Under the pieces are notes generated by a model. The model did not search any database. It worked only from the letters and a program-made list of their open reading frames with translations, and was not told the origin of the DNA. A stretch of 64,000 nt of DNA from Hymenopellis radicata (lineage: Eukaryota; Basidiomycota; Agaricomycetes; Agaricales; Physalacriaceae): the NCBI GenBank assembly GCA_015501595.1, contig JADNRX010000097.1, forward strand, positions 62,001 through 126,000, in the 5' to 3' direction. Shown one piece after another: positions 46,747 to 59,420 of this stretch. Made by a program: the position numbers and the translations under genes. Numbering within the stretch: position 1 is the stretch's first letter; every line of letters starts with the position of its first letter.

Positions 46747-49700
46747 AAGCTAAGTGTCAGAATAGATGCCAGAGTGTATAGGACGCTCAATCGATTAGGT
46801 TCACACCATACGACCGCAGTATAGGTTCTCCGGTGACAGATTACTTGCGTACTACATTGTGTGAGACATCGCAAATCCCATCACGTTCTTCACGGTCAGT
46901 CAGGATTGTCGGCCTGTGTCTTTAGCCTTCAAAAATACAATGGGAGCGACTGATTTAGCTCACAGGCTCAATTTAACCGTGTCCTAGCTGTCAATGACAG
47001 TTACTAATAGTACGCTTGTGAAGCATAGAAGTTGCGACGGACATAGAGAAATTACTCCATGTGCACATGTAGATCAGAAAAGACATACTTGACAAGCTGT
47101 CTCGTGAATGTCCGTCGTTACCGGGTTACAGATGAGCAACTCACATAAGGAACAGAGTATCTCGCCTATACGTCTTTCCAACCAAGGAGAGCAAAAGGAG
47201 AGGCTCTCAAACGATCAAACACGTTGGATCGCGGTATTCCTTACGGGTCGTTATCCTATCGTGTCGAGAACTCTCCGGTGAGACGAAGCTGTGCGCAGTT
47301 GCTCGCGTGTTAATAAGCACTATAAGCCATTCGTGGCATACATAACATAGGAAGATATCGCTGCCATGAATGAGCTCGGATCCAATGAATCTCGAGTTGC
47401 CGGCATCCGATCCATTGCAGTACGGCAGGATGGGAGCTGAGTACTGAGTGTTCGACTCCTTTGACAGGTACTATAGAAAGAAAAGCAGTGAGAACAGGTG
47501 ACCCTTAACGATAGACACTGCCAACCTAAAGTAGAGTCGGATTCGCATTTGACTATCAATCGTCGAATGAGCGTCGGTGAAGTGCTATTCCGAGCATATG
47601 CACGCCTTAACAACATGTCCAGTGTCGAAATGGAAGACACGGAAGATGTAATATAGCTTGACAGAATAGTTGAAGATCGCGTCCTTGCATCCGGCGGCGA
47701 GAATACCGTCAAGTGGGGATATGTTCATAAAGATGTCCGCTACCTTGCCGAACTCGCGCACGGAACCATGTCCCGACTGCTAATGGAAGTTCCATCATCA
47801 CCGTCGATAGGGTTTTCCAATCCAACGTGAATATCCTCGGCGTTTCGTGTCATTTAGATGTTGGAGCACAACTCCTCTCGTACCCTCTAGTGGCAAGAAG
47901 TCGCTGCGCTCTAGATTCAACCTGGAAACACGCAGTATTAGTCAACCTATGCGTGGATCCGGAACTCAAGCGCTCAAGCTCGAAGGATCGCTACCCTCTG
48001 ATCACACGACGATAGAATCGCGTGGAGCGAGCCCGTTACCGTGCAGCATATCACGGTTTTGGAAGTCGAACAACCGGCATATCGAGAAAGGCAACGTCAA
48101 CGTTGAACGGGCTTTTCAAGAACCCATCAAGTTCGGTGGCGGCGATCAGATAAGTAAGGCATTGAATCCATATGCGCGAAGCACAAGCGGTAGGGCTCGG
48201 TCGGGGCGTGTCCTTCTAATTGTAGTATGCAATATCCTTCACTGCGAGAACTCAGTCAGACAGGAGCTACATAACAGCATGAAAATTGCAAGAAGCCATA
48301 CCACATCGCGGGATCTTCCCTTATTCTGTCGCGTAATGGGAGCCGAGGAGAGAAAGTTGTTGGTTTCTGTGGTATGTTGTTGCGACTTGTTGACGAGGTT
48401 TCAAACACCGAATTCAAAGCCCGAATATGGCCATGACCTCCTGCACTATGTGCCAACAATTGACATCTACTGGCACACTGAAAACCCCTCGAAAGACTAG
48501 GGAGATCAAAAATAACGCAGTCGCGACCCAGAGAACGTTCGCCGAATGTCGGAGTGGCGCACCATTCAATGTCAATCATTTTTGAAAGCGCTGCAACCAT
48601 TTTTGCATTTGATTGGGTACGTACGTCTGTGAGAGTGTTCAGTTTACCTCACGTCCCACAGAAAGATACCGAGTTCTCAGTGGTGCCACTTGTCAGGCGA
48701 CTGTGGCATGTCTGGTATTCAGAGTGCTGTAATAACTTCGAGGGTCAGCGCGCTAACGGCGACTATATGGGAACTTACTGCGGCTCAGAAGACTTAGCAA
48801 GACAACATATATTGTCTTCTGTTTCCACCCTCATTGATATGCAATCGCTAAGCAATTTAACCAAGTACCCCATGAAAGGCAGGGGAAATGGAAGGAGGAT
48901 TTGCCACGTGTGTGCCGCCGGCCAACCGCCGGCAACTAGACATGTTCGACTTCAACGTTAAGGTTACAACGGTTCTGTCGCTTCTATCGTTGCTTGGATT
49001 GGCATTTCGATACAGCTTACGACACGGCGGCGTACCAGCATGGGTAAGTGCCAATCCACTTGAAGACTCCAAGGCCCAGGTCCATTTCATTGCAACTGTT
49101 GACGCTTCGACGACTTCGATTTGCACGAGTCTGCAGCATGGCAGATTTGCGGGAGCAGAAAGGCTTTCCTTGGATCTACCGGTCCAGATTCGCAGACGAG
49201 CCTTTCTTGAGAATCGCACTGGGTTATTCGACCGCGGACTAGCTAAGGATAACTACGACGAGCGTGCAGGTTCCTAACTGGATCTAAACCTCTTTAGTGC
49301 GTCCCAGCTGCACTCAGACATCTGGATTCAGCTGGATTCTTGGGAAAACCGTTACCCTGTTGGGCATGCGTGCTCAAGCGCTCACCCGTCGGCGTTAGAA
49401 ATCGATGACTATTCAAAGCCGCAAGACCCCATGTGCTGACATGCATACCTCACTGTGATAATTCTGACCTGGAAATGACAAGCCGACATTTCTCGCCAAT
49501 CCCATCGGTCGGCCTCGCGCCCGGGCTGTTCATTTTGTTATGGAAGAACCTTGCAGTACATACCCGGCTGGTCTAAATCCAAATCCCCCTCTTGTAGGTT
49601 GTTCTCCCGCTGGACATCGATTTCCGACGGCTAGCATTCCGGAGGCTGAGATCGCGCATTGATGACTCTATCCCGCAGTGTGATCATCAATACACTGGTA

Positions 49701-50291
49701 GCCATCCCTCAATACAGGTATTCCAGTAAAAGCTAAAGTGAAGAGTCGAACTAATCGTAGCCATCTCCAACGTTGCAGCCACACCCAGTCCGCGGGAATG
49801 AGCGTGGCGCAGGGAGCTGATCGAGGTTCGTATATGGAGCTGATTTACTTCGAGCCATCAATTATTTCTTCCGGATCCTCGCGGGTCCCGTTTATCCGTC
49901 GTGGTACTCTGCGCTCGGATTCGCGCCCGAGCCTGGAACTTTAAAGATGGCCGACTGGGAAGATTTACACGGCGCGGTAAAGAAGGGATTATGCAGCAGG
50001 CAGGATCAACCTGGAAATGCGTGTTCCCGGCATGGCGTCGAAGAAACTGAATGGGGCAGGGCCTCGGGTTCAGCGGATCCGATGGGCATCGAAGACCATC
50101 GAAACAGAGCAAATCCGGTGGATGGGGTTATATGCCCAAAGATCTATCTCCAACTGCTCGCGCGTTGCTGCTGTTCGCGCTTGACAATCATCGAGGCACG
50201 GTGACGTCGATCCTCCCACCCGGCCATCTAGGGTTTTGCCGGCGCATATATATGCCATCCACAGCCGCGATCCACGCAGCTCTCACCAACC
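46747..50291. other. Gene-poor stretch with unassigned open frames
   Basis: About 3.5 kb. A 217-codon plus-strand frame at 47847-48500 and a 129-codon one at 48888-49277 show no motif, no composition bias and no supporting splice sites. The minus strand at 47,640-47,730 reads MNISPLDGILAAGCKDAIFN and YSVKLYYIFRVFHFDTGHVV before a stop, a plausible decayed exon. No confident gene. Confidence 0.35.
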
Positions 50292-51080
50292 ATGGCTACT
50301 GTTTTCTCTCTCCCTAGCATCCAAGAAATGTTCCCTGGTATGTCTCTCTCTCTTTACTTTTGCTTATCTGGATGCTCATGACCACCAAGAACACCTACTG
50401 CGCGTCTCTCCAGAGGCGCGCGTGCGGGGTAGTGCACCACCCACCTATCTACAGCTCGAGTGCAGCTACAACGTCCTGCGGTCTGACCCGTCTGCATCCA
50501 CGTTGACGCCCATCTCTGCCGTTGATAACGATGCCAAGCCCTCCAGCGACGGATCTGAAGGCAGCGACGGTGAAGACGATATCGGCTCTAAGAAGCACCT
50601 GTGCACGACGTGCAACAAGCGCTTCAACCGTCCCAGTAGCCTGAGAATCCACATTAACACCCATACTGGTGCCACCCGTAAGTTCTTTCTTCTTCTACCG
50701 CCTAGGCCCTGTCTGACTTCTGGTGGCTAGCTTTCCGTTGTCCTTTCCCTGGCTGTGGTCGCGAGTTCAATGTGAACAGTAATATGCGACGCCACTACAG
50801 GAATCATTCTACATCTGGAACAGCCGGCCAGGCGGAAGAAGACGTTGGTCCTCTCCCCCCCTCCTCTTCCTCGCCTGCCCCCTACCCCACTTCCCGTCAG
50901 AGTCGTGATCGTGCATCTCGTCACGCACAGCACTACACATCATCTCCTCCTCCGTCATCCCCGCATAGTCCATCTTCGTCAAGCCGTTCATTCCATGAAC
51001 CGTACAAACCGCGGGTGTTTGATCACCAGCCGCCTCGTCCTCGCACCCGAGAGAGCGACTTACGCACCCGCATGCCGTGA
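50292..51080 (+). CDS. Two-finger C2H2 zinc-finger transcription regulator
   Basis: Probable nuclear DNA-binding regulator. ATG 50292 gives MATVFSLPSIQEMFP, spliced to EHLLRVSPEARVRGSAPPTY. An acidic Ser-rich part (SSDGSEGSDGEDDIGSKK) precedes two fingers near residues 95-145: CTTCNKRFNRPSSLRIHINTH and, across the second intron, CPFPGCGREFNVNSNMRRH...NH. The linker THTGATPFR is close to the classic TGEKP linker. A long Ser/Pro-rich, disordered tail ends RTRESDLRTRMP* at 51080. The finger pair resembles those of mushroom C2H2 regulators linked to fruiting, but I cannot confirm orthology. All three exons join in frame. Confidence 0.82.
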
Positions 51081-53052
51081 TAGAACTCTGTGACGTCTAG
51101 TATGATTCTCCGTTTCGCTGTATCGATATCAATAAACCATCATACAAGCCTGTGTACATTACTGCCTGCCCGGGCATTATATCATTCTTGATTCTCATCT
51201 AACCGCCCACTGACAGCGCCCAAAAGTGCCCACGGCTTCAACGTTAAACCGCTTCTACGTCCGATTGGTTCTCTTGTGTGATGACGCTAGTAGCGAATGA
51301 CCGACCAATTTATCGTGGGTATCGAACCCGTTTCATGGCGCCCAACATCCTCCGCGCTCAGAGGGAAGTAGAATGTATTCGTTCTGGAATCCTGTCAGTT
51401 CGCATCAGTCAACTCGCCCAAGATTACTCTATCTGATGATCAAGGAACGTCCCATGAAGATCCGTGGCGCGCCTGGTCTGGTGTAGCACGGTTAGACGGC
51501 CTCACGAGTTCGACGACGCGGGACTGTGATAATTGAATCAGTTCGTTGTCACCCAAGGCGCAGATCTTCACGAGGAAATCATGATGTCGTGGTTGATCTC
51601 CCACGATTTGTCAAGCCTTGCGTGGGTGAAGGGTCAGAAGCGATCAGCGTTCCTTCATCAGCTTAACTGAGACTCAATTGATGCCACTACGCTCACAAGG
51701 AGTTCGAGCCACTATTGTGTTATCCAACTTGAACGCGTCCGATTGGATACCAGGCATCTAATAATGTCTGTAACTCGTCCAAGACATCACGGAGACAAGA
51801 TCGGATGCATTCACTCACATTCAGAACGATTCGTGCTACAAGCTCAAGTCCGTATAGCCGTAAGCCTGAGCCAGGTTCGAGTTGACAGTGTATCTACCGG
51901 GGTGAAGACCTCTTACTACTCAGAGTCGCAGCCCGAGACTGCGTGCGTAGGGTTGTGAGCATTCAATTCCATCGAGTGAAAGTATACGTACTTGACTCCA
52001 GTCCAGTTGAATAAGTCCCAACACGTCTTGGAATTCAAATGATGGTTCTGATACGGCGACTGTGGCACCAGCAGCACTTGGAAATCTGCACTCCATCTGA
52101 TTGTAGAGACAGGAATAGTCTCAGCGCGGTGGGAACAAGTAGACTGATTTATGGAAGAGCCTGAGCAACAGCTGCTTTGAGTTAGGCTTCATCAGGAGGA
52201 TTGTAAAGAGTCCTCGGAAATACTTGTGTCGCCGCCATCCCCATGACTTTCTTTACCCACCGTAATGTTAGAGTTCAGGAAGCTTGATGGCCTGATAGAA
52301 CACAGTGGCGCAATTAAACTGCTTTGCGTGTTTCCTGCACCCCGAAAGATGTTAGTGCGAGATTCTTGGGGTTCAAGGAGAGGTCATATCCCGATAAAGG
52401 TAAGCGATGATCGCCTTTCAGCCCGCGAATTCAATACTGTGCGTAGAGGGCATCACCTTGAAGTCCGTAACGCGGTAAACATAGAATCGACACTCTAGAT
52501 GAGCCTCTGTTACTATATCATATATAATTCGGGTTTCTATGGCACTGGCAGAACTTAGTCCACAGCAGGCTCCAAGCGTTTATGGGCAGCTTACTGGCTT
52601 TGACATTAGACGGGCGTTGCAGTATCCAGGAATCGTCTTGTAGACTGCGGGTGTCGCCTGGGACACGGAGTCATCAGAAAGAGTATTAAATCGACCAGTG
52701 GAGTCAACGTACTCTATAAGGAAAAGCAAGAAACGCCAGAGGCATCTACCCCGTCACTCACAACTGATAGCGAGGCCTACAAGTGGCATTCTTTAAGTTT
52801 GGGGGGCGCCTTGACTCGGCCTAGTCGGGCTGTTAGATTTCTGTCATAAACAGTACTGAAGGTAGTGAGGACGAAGGCGAACGTTTCTCTCGGATTCTGA
52901 TCCAGAGGAGAGGTTATTGCGGGAGGGTAGAAAGGTAGGAGCGAAACGCTGGTATGCTCAAGAAAACACGCGACGACACCGATCGGGCTCTCTGAATGAC
53001 ACCATACGCGTAGAGAAAACAAGTCTTCAGTAACAATTAAAAATGAGCCGTA
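51081..53052. other. Gene-free 2 kb
   Basis: Short open frames only; no motif, repeat or RNA gene supported. Confidence 0.45.
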
Positions 53053-54002
53053 TCATTTACACGCGTACGCTTTTGTCCAGCTCAGCCCAATTCCTGGGCA
53101 TTCATCCCACTCCTTTCGCATCGCATCAACAAGCGCATCGTACTCCGCTTCATCCGCGACAAGACCGAGACTCAGCACAGGCCCTCTGAAGGCCGAGAAG
53201 ACGCGGATGATGAAATCTGCATGAACAAGTCCATCTTCTCCACCCCATTTACCCAGCGGAAACGAGCGCGTCTCGCTCCAGACGTTCTCAAATCCCGCAT
53301 CGCGCAGCATGCCGGGTAACAACTTGGCGATGTCACTGTGCAAGTTCCTCGCCGCGTGCAGCTTCCTGAGAACCTTGTGATGAGCTTCAGTAGCAGGACC
53401 GATATTGTCGAGCCATGGGTAGACTTCGACGAATTGAACGTAGCCGCCTGGAACAAGCACTCTGTGAATCTCGCGCAATGCGGTTTTCCACTGTTCTTCC
53501 GCAAATGCTGTCATTAGGAGACGCTGGTTGATCAGGTCGAACTGGTTGCTCCATTCCAAAGGCAAGTCGAGGACCGATTGGACGGAAAAGGAAACATTCT
53601 TTAAGGTAACCGTCGGGAAGAGACGGTCTTGAATGTCGATGCCGATGAAGTCCGCATTAGGGACTTCATTGTACACTTCGCTTATCCAGGCTCCTACATC
53701 AACAATCATGAGAGGAATCCACCACACGATAGTACCTTTTCCTTACCAGTGCCTGTAGCGGAATCGAGAATTTTGAGATCATTTCTGGGTCCAACAATCG
53801 GAGCAAAGATATTATGACGATCACACAATTTCCTGGTCAGGTACGTGTGTTGGAGATCAAGTCTACGAATAGATGAGTTAGATCAAGCCAACAGACGATT
53901 GAACGAGCACCTTTCCCGTTCAGCGTCATCGGATGGTAGCAGGTATTTGACGCCTGGGGCAGGGTTGTACCATCGCTCGCTGGCGCGTGTGTGTGGTGCC
54001 AT
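53053..54002 (-). CDS. Class I SAM-dependent methyltransferase
   Basis: Small-molecule-type methyltransferase of the fungal secondary-metabolism kind (LaeA/UbiE-like fold); acceptor unknown. ATG 54002 gives MAPHTRASERWYNPAPGVKY, LLPSDDAERER joined to LDLQHTYLTRKLCDRHNIFA, then motif I split by an intron: LKILDSATGT|GAWISEVYNE. The acidic loop is FIGIDIQDRLFP. Further on come FDLINQRLLMTAFAEEQWKT, the post-motif REIHRVLVPGGYVQFVEVYP, and the C-terminal ADFIIRVFSAFRGPVL, with stop at 53053. The length of about 285 residues is typical. The frame holds throughout. No biosynthetic core gene is adjacent, so a cluster role is not supported. Confidence 0.85.
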
Positions 54003-54373
54003 AAAACTGAGAGGGTGTGATTTGTCGCTTGACTCTTCAACCTACGGAGACCCACCGCCTTTATTGCGAACGGAATACTCTGGAGCCTGGCAGGCACACG
54101 AATAGGACTAGAAACTTCCGTCCAGGTGACGAACACCGCACGCGGTAGTCGCGGTCGGCGTTCCCTTAATCCGAAAAATATGTATGGCAAACAATGGCGA
54201 AGCTTCGATAACAACGCCCAGGCTCCGGGGCGTTAATTCCCGAGTTGATAAGACAGACAAGCGCGGAAAAAAGCCTCTGCAGCAGTTGACATTCACAATG
54301 TTTAATGTACAATTCTGGGTTTTTGCTTCAATTCGGCGCCGAAAAGAAGGCGAAGATACTCACCCAGTATTGT

Positions 54374-54661
54374 TTACTTTCCCTGGGTCTTCTGGGCCTG
54401 CTGTTCTTCATAATCCGCTCGGTCCGCATCTTTGAAGGCTTGAATAATCGCCTTTCCTTCCTCGACATCGTCTTGGTCATATGTCTTTAGACCATGGGAA
54501 GCCATGAAGCCTGGCCAACCCCTGAGACGGTGGTTATCATCTAGAGTCCGTCTACGACGCGTCACGTACCCATATGGCTTGTAATAGGAGTTGGTCGATT
54601 TTTCTTGATACCCAGAGCCATTATCGCTGCTGGATTTGGTATTCGTGCTCTTTGAGGACAT
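54374..54661 (-). CDS. Small hypothetical protein, single exon
   Basis: A 95-residue frame begins MSSKSTNTKSSSDNGSGYQE. After a Ser/Tyr-rich head and a basic patch (VTRRRRTLDDNHRL), the core RGWPGFMASHGLKTYDQDDV with EEGKAIIQAFKDADRADYEE looks like a conserved motif. I have the impression that similar short GWP.FM.S.GLK..D proteins are common in mushroom genomes, but function is unknown. No signal peptide or membrane span. It is charged and probably cytosolic or nuclear. Confidence 0.55.
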   Translation of the reverse strand: MSSKSTNTKSSSDNGSGYQEKSTNSYYKPYGYVTRRRRTLDDNHRLRGWPGFMASHGLKTYDQDDVEEGKAIIQAFKDADRADYEEQQAQKTQGK

Positions 54662-55480
54662 GTTGGTTCAATCTGATGTGAGAGTGATGGGATGAAGAAG
54701 GTAAGATTCGAATGTTCCCACGCACCCTGACTTCTAAACCCAAGGCCTCCGCGCGTATAAGTCGCGTATATCGGGAGACGAATGACATCAACTTACGGAA
54801 ATATCAACGGGTCAAGTGCTCGTAGGTACATATGTTCGTGAGGATCCGCCACCGCCACCGCCACTCCACCTGTAGCTGTCCGAATTCCCCGAGTGTTTAA
54901 GTTCATAGCGCGTTCAACTGGCTACTTATGCTGTTGTATTAGGCACTCGTTTTCTCACAGACTTGTGCTCGACTAACGCATAAGTATCGGCAATCGCGTT
55001 GCGTCGTATATTCAATCGACATCAACGATGTATTCAAGTTAGCATCAAAACAATTCGAACAGAGAAATGCTCTATCAAATAGAAGCATCTAGGAAGCGTT
55101 ATACGACGCGTTAATAGGAACAAAATTGAGGAGAGAACTGATCACAGACGCGATACCAATGACCCTCAACTTCGACTTGACTTCGACCTCAGATTTCCAT
55201 AATGTCAGTTTCGCGGGCGGGAACACCGTGACCATAAATTGTGTTGTCACCTTTCCGGCTTTCCTTCTTTGATATTATACTTCCCGTTCGATCTCACTCC
55301 TTCGTCTTTTCGTCTACAACCATCTTTCTTGCACGTGAAACTCTGGTTCTAACATTACTTTGGATGTGATAAATGCCAACCTTTGTCGTCAGTGTGTACA
55401 ACATGACCGGCGGTCAAAAAATATCAGAACAATGGACGACTACTTATCCCAATTTGGGTCCATTGTGCTCATGTGCACAG
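54662..55480. other. Intergenic, AT-richer, nothing recognised
   Basis: About 800 bp upstream of both the small protein gene and the repeat-bearing unit. No gene seen. Confidence 0.4.
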
Positions 55481-55493
55481 CCCTGATTCTCTC

Positions 55494-55507
55494 TTATATA
55501 TAAAAGG
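55494..55507 (+). promoter_or_regulatory. TATA box upstream of the tandem repeat array
   Basis: The word ttatatataaaagg is a strong TATA match about 180 bp before the repeats, oriented toward them. It suggests that the repeat-bearing segment may be transcribed. Confidence 0.4.
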
Positions 55508-55669
55508 ACGCGCTGTGTACCCAAATGATGATTCTCCATCATTGCTTTCGTCCACATCACCGTCATCCACAGTCTCACTCTCTCATTCTTCCAGGTCCAC
55601 TTCATCCTCCACAGACGAACACGACGACACCTCAAATCTGAGCTTACGCAGGATGACCGACTGATCATC

Positions 55670-56420
55670 TCGACGCCCCACGACCGGACGACCCACCTGC
55701 AAGTCGACCTCTGCGAGCCCCCGATCCTCAAGCAACGATTCCACAAGCCGACCGACAACACGTTTTCCCGCAAGTCGACCGCCTCTACGCCACAATTTCG
55801 ACTCTCCATCCCAGAAGCCGACCGACGACACGTTCTCCCGCCAGCCGACCGACCAACTCCACGCCACACTTTCGATCCTGCAAGCCGACCGACGACACGC
55901 CTCGACCCTCAAGCCACGATTCACATTTTCGACTCACAAGCCGACCGACGACACGTTCTCCGATCCTCAGGCCACGATTTACCTTCAATTCCGCAACCCA
56001 CCGCTCACCGCCTTCCTCAAGCACGATTTCTTCGACTTCAATGCTGCTTTCACTACGAGGACCGCGAAGAGCTCCTGCAAGTCGACCGCTGCCCGTCCCG
56101 ATTGTTAAGCCACGGTCTATCTTCGATCCCACAAGACACGTTACTCCCGCAAGTCGACCGACTCTCAATCCCACAAGCCGACCGACGACCCGCTAGACCG
56201 ACTCTACGCCACAATTTCCACTCTCGACTCCGCAAGCCGACCTCGATACGTTCCCCCGCAAGTCGACCACGACACGCCCCGATCTCGCGCCTTCGATTTC
56301 ACAAGCCGACCGCCTCTACGCCACACTTTCAACTCCACAAGCAGACCGACTCCGCCACTCCGATTCTCGATACCGCCAGCCGACCGACGCAAGTCGACCG
56401 CTCCCCCGCCTCGCTCTGGA
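55670..56420. repeat. Degenerate tandem repeat array
   Basis: Short units recur every 30-60 bp with variation: caagtcgacc, aagccgaccgacgacacg, and ctctacgccaca.tttc. On the plus strand they encode PQADR, LPQVDR and HKPT-type words, and both strands stay open for long stretches because of the composition. It may be a minisatellite or the repetitive part of a transcript. Confidence 0.75.
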
Positions 56421-56982
56421 CGAAATTCGCATTCAGAGGCCGACGCGCTTCATGGGCGAACAACCTGTCCCGACTTCTATCATCTATGGACGACCGACTT
56501 ACAGACGCACCGAATTTTAAGATTCAAGTCTCTGGATCACGATAAGGTGAGTGGATTCAGTTCCATCGCAATGTTTCTGAGCACTATCGCAGGATACCTC
56601 CCAAGTGCGAAGAGGGTGAAGCTGTCCTTTCGTTCTAGTCAGACTCAGCACTAATCCCCGTTATGTCAAGGTGAAGTTGTCTTCATCAAGTCGTCGGTGG
56701 GAACCATTGTTCCTGCCAAATATTGGTCGCGCCGGTTTGAACAGTGTCAATGGAATCATGGGAGAGAATTGTAAGATAAACGCACACAACCGCCAACAAT
56801 TCTTGCAGATCTGATGGTGGTGATCACCAGCAATATATGTAGATGACAAGGATTGTCGAAACTGGTTTGAACAATGCACAGCTCCGCAATGAAACCGGGC
56901 AGTAGAACTTCCGAGACGTAGGAGGAATGCAAAGAATGCAGCGTGTATGTGAAATCGTAACATACAAGAATGTCTATAGCGT

Positions 56983-58256
56983 CTAACCCGTCTTGTTCTT
57001 GCTCCGTTTTCCGACCTGTGCTTGGAAACCACTCTTGATAGGGTTCACACTGCGTCGACTTCCGCACGACTCGCACGACATGAAGAAGATACGATTCTCT
57101 TTTGTTAGAAGAGTGTCCGGGGATTTGCAGGTCTTGCAGGTGACGTATTCGACTGAAACCATATAAATTAGAGTGCCGTTAGATTATAGGAAACCCATAC
57201 CAATGTATCGTCGAAGAACGTTTTCAACCTGCTTCTGCTGGAAACGACCTTTGATGACGAGGCGGCCAGCACCGTCGACACTACCAGTTGTACCCATTTC
57301 GGAAAAGAGGAATTGTATGACATGTTCGGGCTGATGATCTGTGAGTCATGGGTGGGGAAAGTATTGGCAGTTGCTTACCTGTCGATGCATTTTCTTGCAG
57401 ATATCCGTAACGTTGGCGAAGATGGAACGCTTGTTGCCTTCTCTGTGGATGGATGGAGGGGCGATGGTGTACCGCTTGCCGGATGAGGTGGATAGAAGAG
57501 ATGGATTGGCCGCGTGGAGAAGAGAGTAAAAGCGTGTCAAGAGCTACAGAACGAGGGTCAATATACGGTGTATAGTTACGGACATGGCCTACCTCTGGAT
57601 ACATGTAGTCCCGGTCACTCTTTAGCCATGCCTCACCACCACTTCCTTCAACTGGGGGTGCGTCATGTTGAGCAAACGGATCATCGCCAAGCTCAGCTTC
57701 ATCGATGTTGTCGAGATTAACGTTTGCCTCGACATCTTCGTCATCATCGTCGGCCTTTGACTTGGACTCGTTGAGCTCCTTCTCGAACGCCTCCAGATCA
57801 AACGCGGCCTTTTTCTTGGTGGATTTCTTTTTCTTTTTGAGATCGGAAAAGTCAAGATCATCACCAGCAGCAGCGGCGGCAGCTGGTGCAGTAGTTGGTG
57901 TCGAAGTACCAGAGTCATCGCCCTAGGTGCCGATCAGTATGTACTTGATTTAAGAAGAGAGATCATACCAAATCCAGTGGGATTTCCTTCTTTTTCTTCT
58001 TCTTCTTCATGTCACCGAACATTGCTTTGAATTCATCGTCTTCCTTCTTCTCTTTCTCATCGCCGCCGAGCTTCATCTGTTCGTGGGCGGTAGTAGAACC
58101 AAGATCGACTGCTTCGCCATTGATGGTGGTGTTGTCGATAGTCTCGGGTGCGGGGGCAGTGGGATCAGCGTCAGCGCCGAGAGGGTCCTCGGTGAACGCA
58201 ACAATCTTTTTCTTGCGCTTTTTCAGGGAGGGATCGAATAGCGGCTCTTCAGACAT
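56983..58256 (-). CDS. SUI3: Translation initiation factor eIF2 subunit beta
   Basis: Beta subunit of eIF2, which brings initiator Met-tRNA to the 40S ribosome; it contacts eIF5 and eIF2B through lysine blocks. ATG 58256 gives [20 protein letters not shown], with polylysine blocks [14 protein letters not shown] and [10 protein letters not shown] separated by acidic stretches. Later exons give [66 protein letters not shown] and [20 protein letters not shown]. The C-terminal zinc ribbon is [11 protein letters not shown]...[12 protein letters not shown] (Cys4), ending [11 protein letters not shown] at 56983. Exons join in frame. Length of about 330 residues is normal. Divergent from the ATP synthase gamma gene. 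Confidence 0.92.
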
Positions 58257-58357
58257 GATGATGGTGAGGATGAGGTGACTCAAGGGTGGGAAAAATGCCG
58301 TATTCGGAAGGAGAACGGGGTTGCCGAATCTGTCCGACGTTTCCTCAGTTTACTATC
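58257..58357. promoter_or_regulatory. Short divergent promoter between eIF2-beta and ATP synthase gamma
   Basis: Only 101 bp separate the two start codons, so one compact region must drive both housekeeping genes. No TATA box is evident. Confidence 0.6.
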
Positions 58358-59420
58358 ATGTTTGCCCGTCAGTCGCTCTCTCGGGTCGCCGCCCAAACGT
58401 CGTCGGCGCTGGCAGCGTCTCGCGGCGGTGCCAGGAATATGGCCACCCTCCGTGAAATTGAGCTGCGTCTCAAGTCGGTCCGCAACATTCAGAAAATTAC
58501 CGGTGTATGCCCTCCCGCTCTGCCAGGAAAATTGGATTTATTTACGATATCTGCAGACTATGAAAATGATTGCATCCGCTGGCCTGGCTAAGGCTCAGCG
58601 TGCCATGGTGGCAGCCAAGCAGTACGGTGACGCCAACGCGGGTACGGAAAATACCAGTTGCAGCTTTGGCGAAATACTGACATTTCGCTTCAAGAGGTCT
58701 TTGCCACTTCTGACGAGGTGTCGGAGGGCAAGAAACTCTTCGTCGTCATATCCTCTGACAAGGGTCTCTGCGGTGGTATTCACTCCTCGGTCACCAAAGC
58801 TACTCGGCGCGCATTCACTGGCGTCGAATCCCCACTTGGTTCCACCGTCATAGAGGAGGACACCCCCATCATGATCATCGGTGACAAGGCCAAGGCCCAA
58901 CTCGCCCGTGTGCACGCAAAGAACATGCGCCTCACCTTCAACCAAATTGGTCGTGACGTCCCGTCATTTGCCGACGCTGCAAGCGTCGCCGACCTCATCA
59001 TCACCAGCGGTGTCGAGTACGACTCGGTGGTCATCGTCTACAACAAGTTCATGTCCGCTATTTCCTATGAACCTCGTGCAATCGAGATCAAGGGAGAGAA
59101 GGCTCTGGCTGCTAGTGAAAACTTCAAGGTGTACGAGATGGAGGATGACTTCACCAGAGACCTCGCCCAATTCTCCCTCGCTAACGCCATCTACTCTGCA
59201 CTCGTTGAAGGTCATGCATCTGAAATCTCTGCCCGTCGGAACGCCATGGACAACGCGTCCAAGAACGCGACAGACATGATTGGTTCACTCCAGATGCAGT
59301 ACAACCGTGGTCGCCAAGCCGCTATCACCAATGAGTTGGTCGACATTATTACTGGTACGTGTTTGATGCTTCCAGTGGATAACTCTGGCTCACTGGTTCT
59401 CAGGTGCTAGTGCTCTGTGA
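58358..59420 (+). CDS. ATP3: Mitochondrial ATP synthase F1 subunit gamma
   Basis: Central rotor shaft of the mitochondrial F1 motor. ATG 58358 gives an Arg/Ser-rich targeting peptide (MFARQSLSRVAAQTSSALAA), then ATLREIELRLKSVRNIQKIT joined to TMKMIASAGLAKAQRAMVAA, the conserved N-terminal coiled coil. An intron after YGDANA leads to EVFATSDEVSEGKKLFVVIS. SDKGLCGGIHSSVTKATRRA follows, then the long exon with FTRDLAQFSLANAIYSALVE and HASEISARRNAMDNASKNAT. The C-terminal helix is LQMQYNRGRQAAITNELVDI, with ITG spliced to ASAL* at 59420. Frames are intact. The start is the only one giving a targeting sequence. Confidence 0.93.

Noticed and set aside
47847..48500. 217-codon plus-strand open frame
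   Set aside because: No motif, no coherent composition and no splice partners; length alone is weak evidence at this GC content.
51310..51345. T-loop-like sequence gggtatcgaacccg suggesting a minus-strand tRNA
   Set aside because: No pairing acceptor stem or anticodon arm could be built on either side.
55444..56545. Several long ORFs on both strands over the repeat array
   Set aside because: They arise because the repeat units lack stop codons in several frames; no start context or domain supports a protein.
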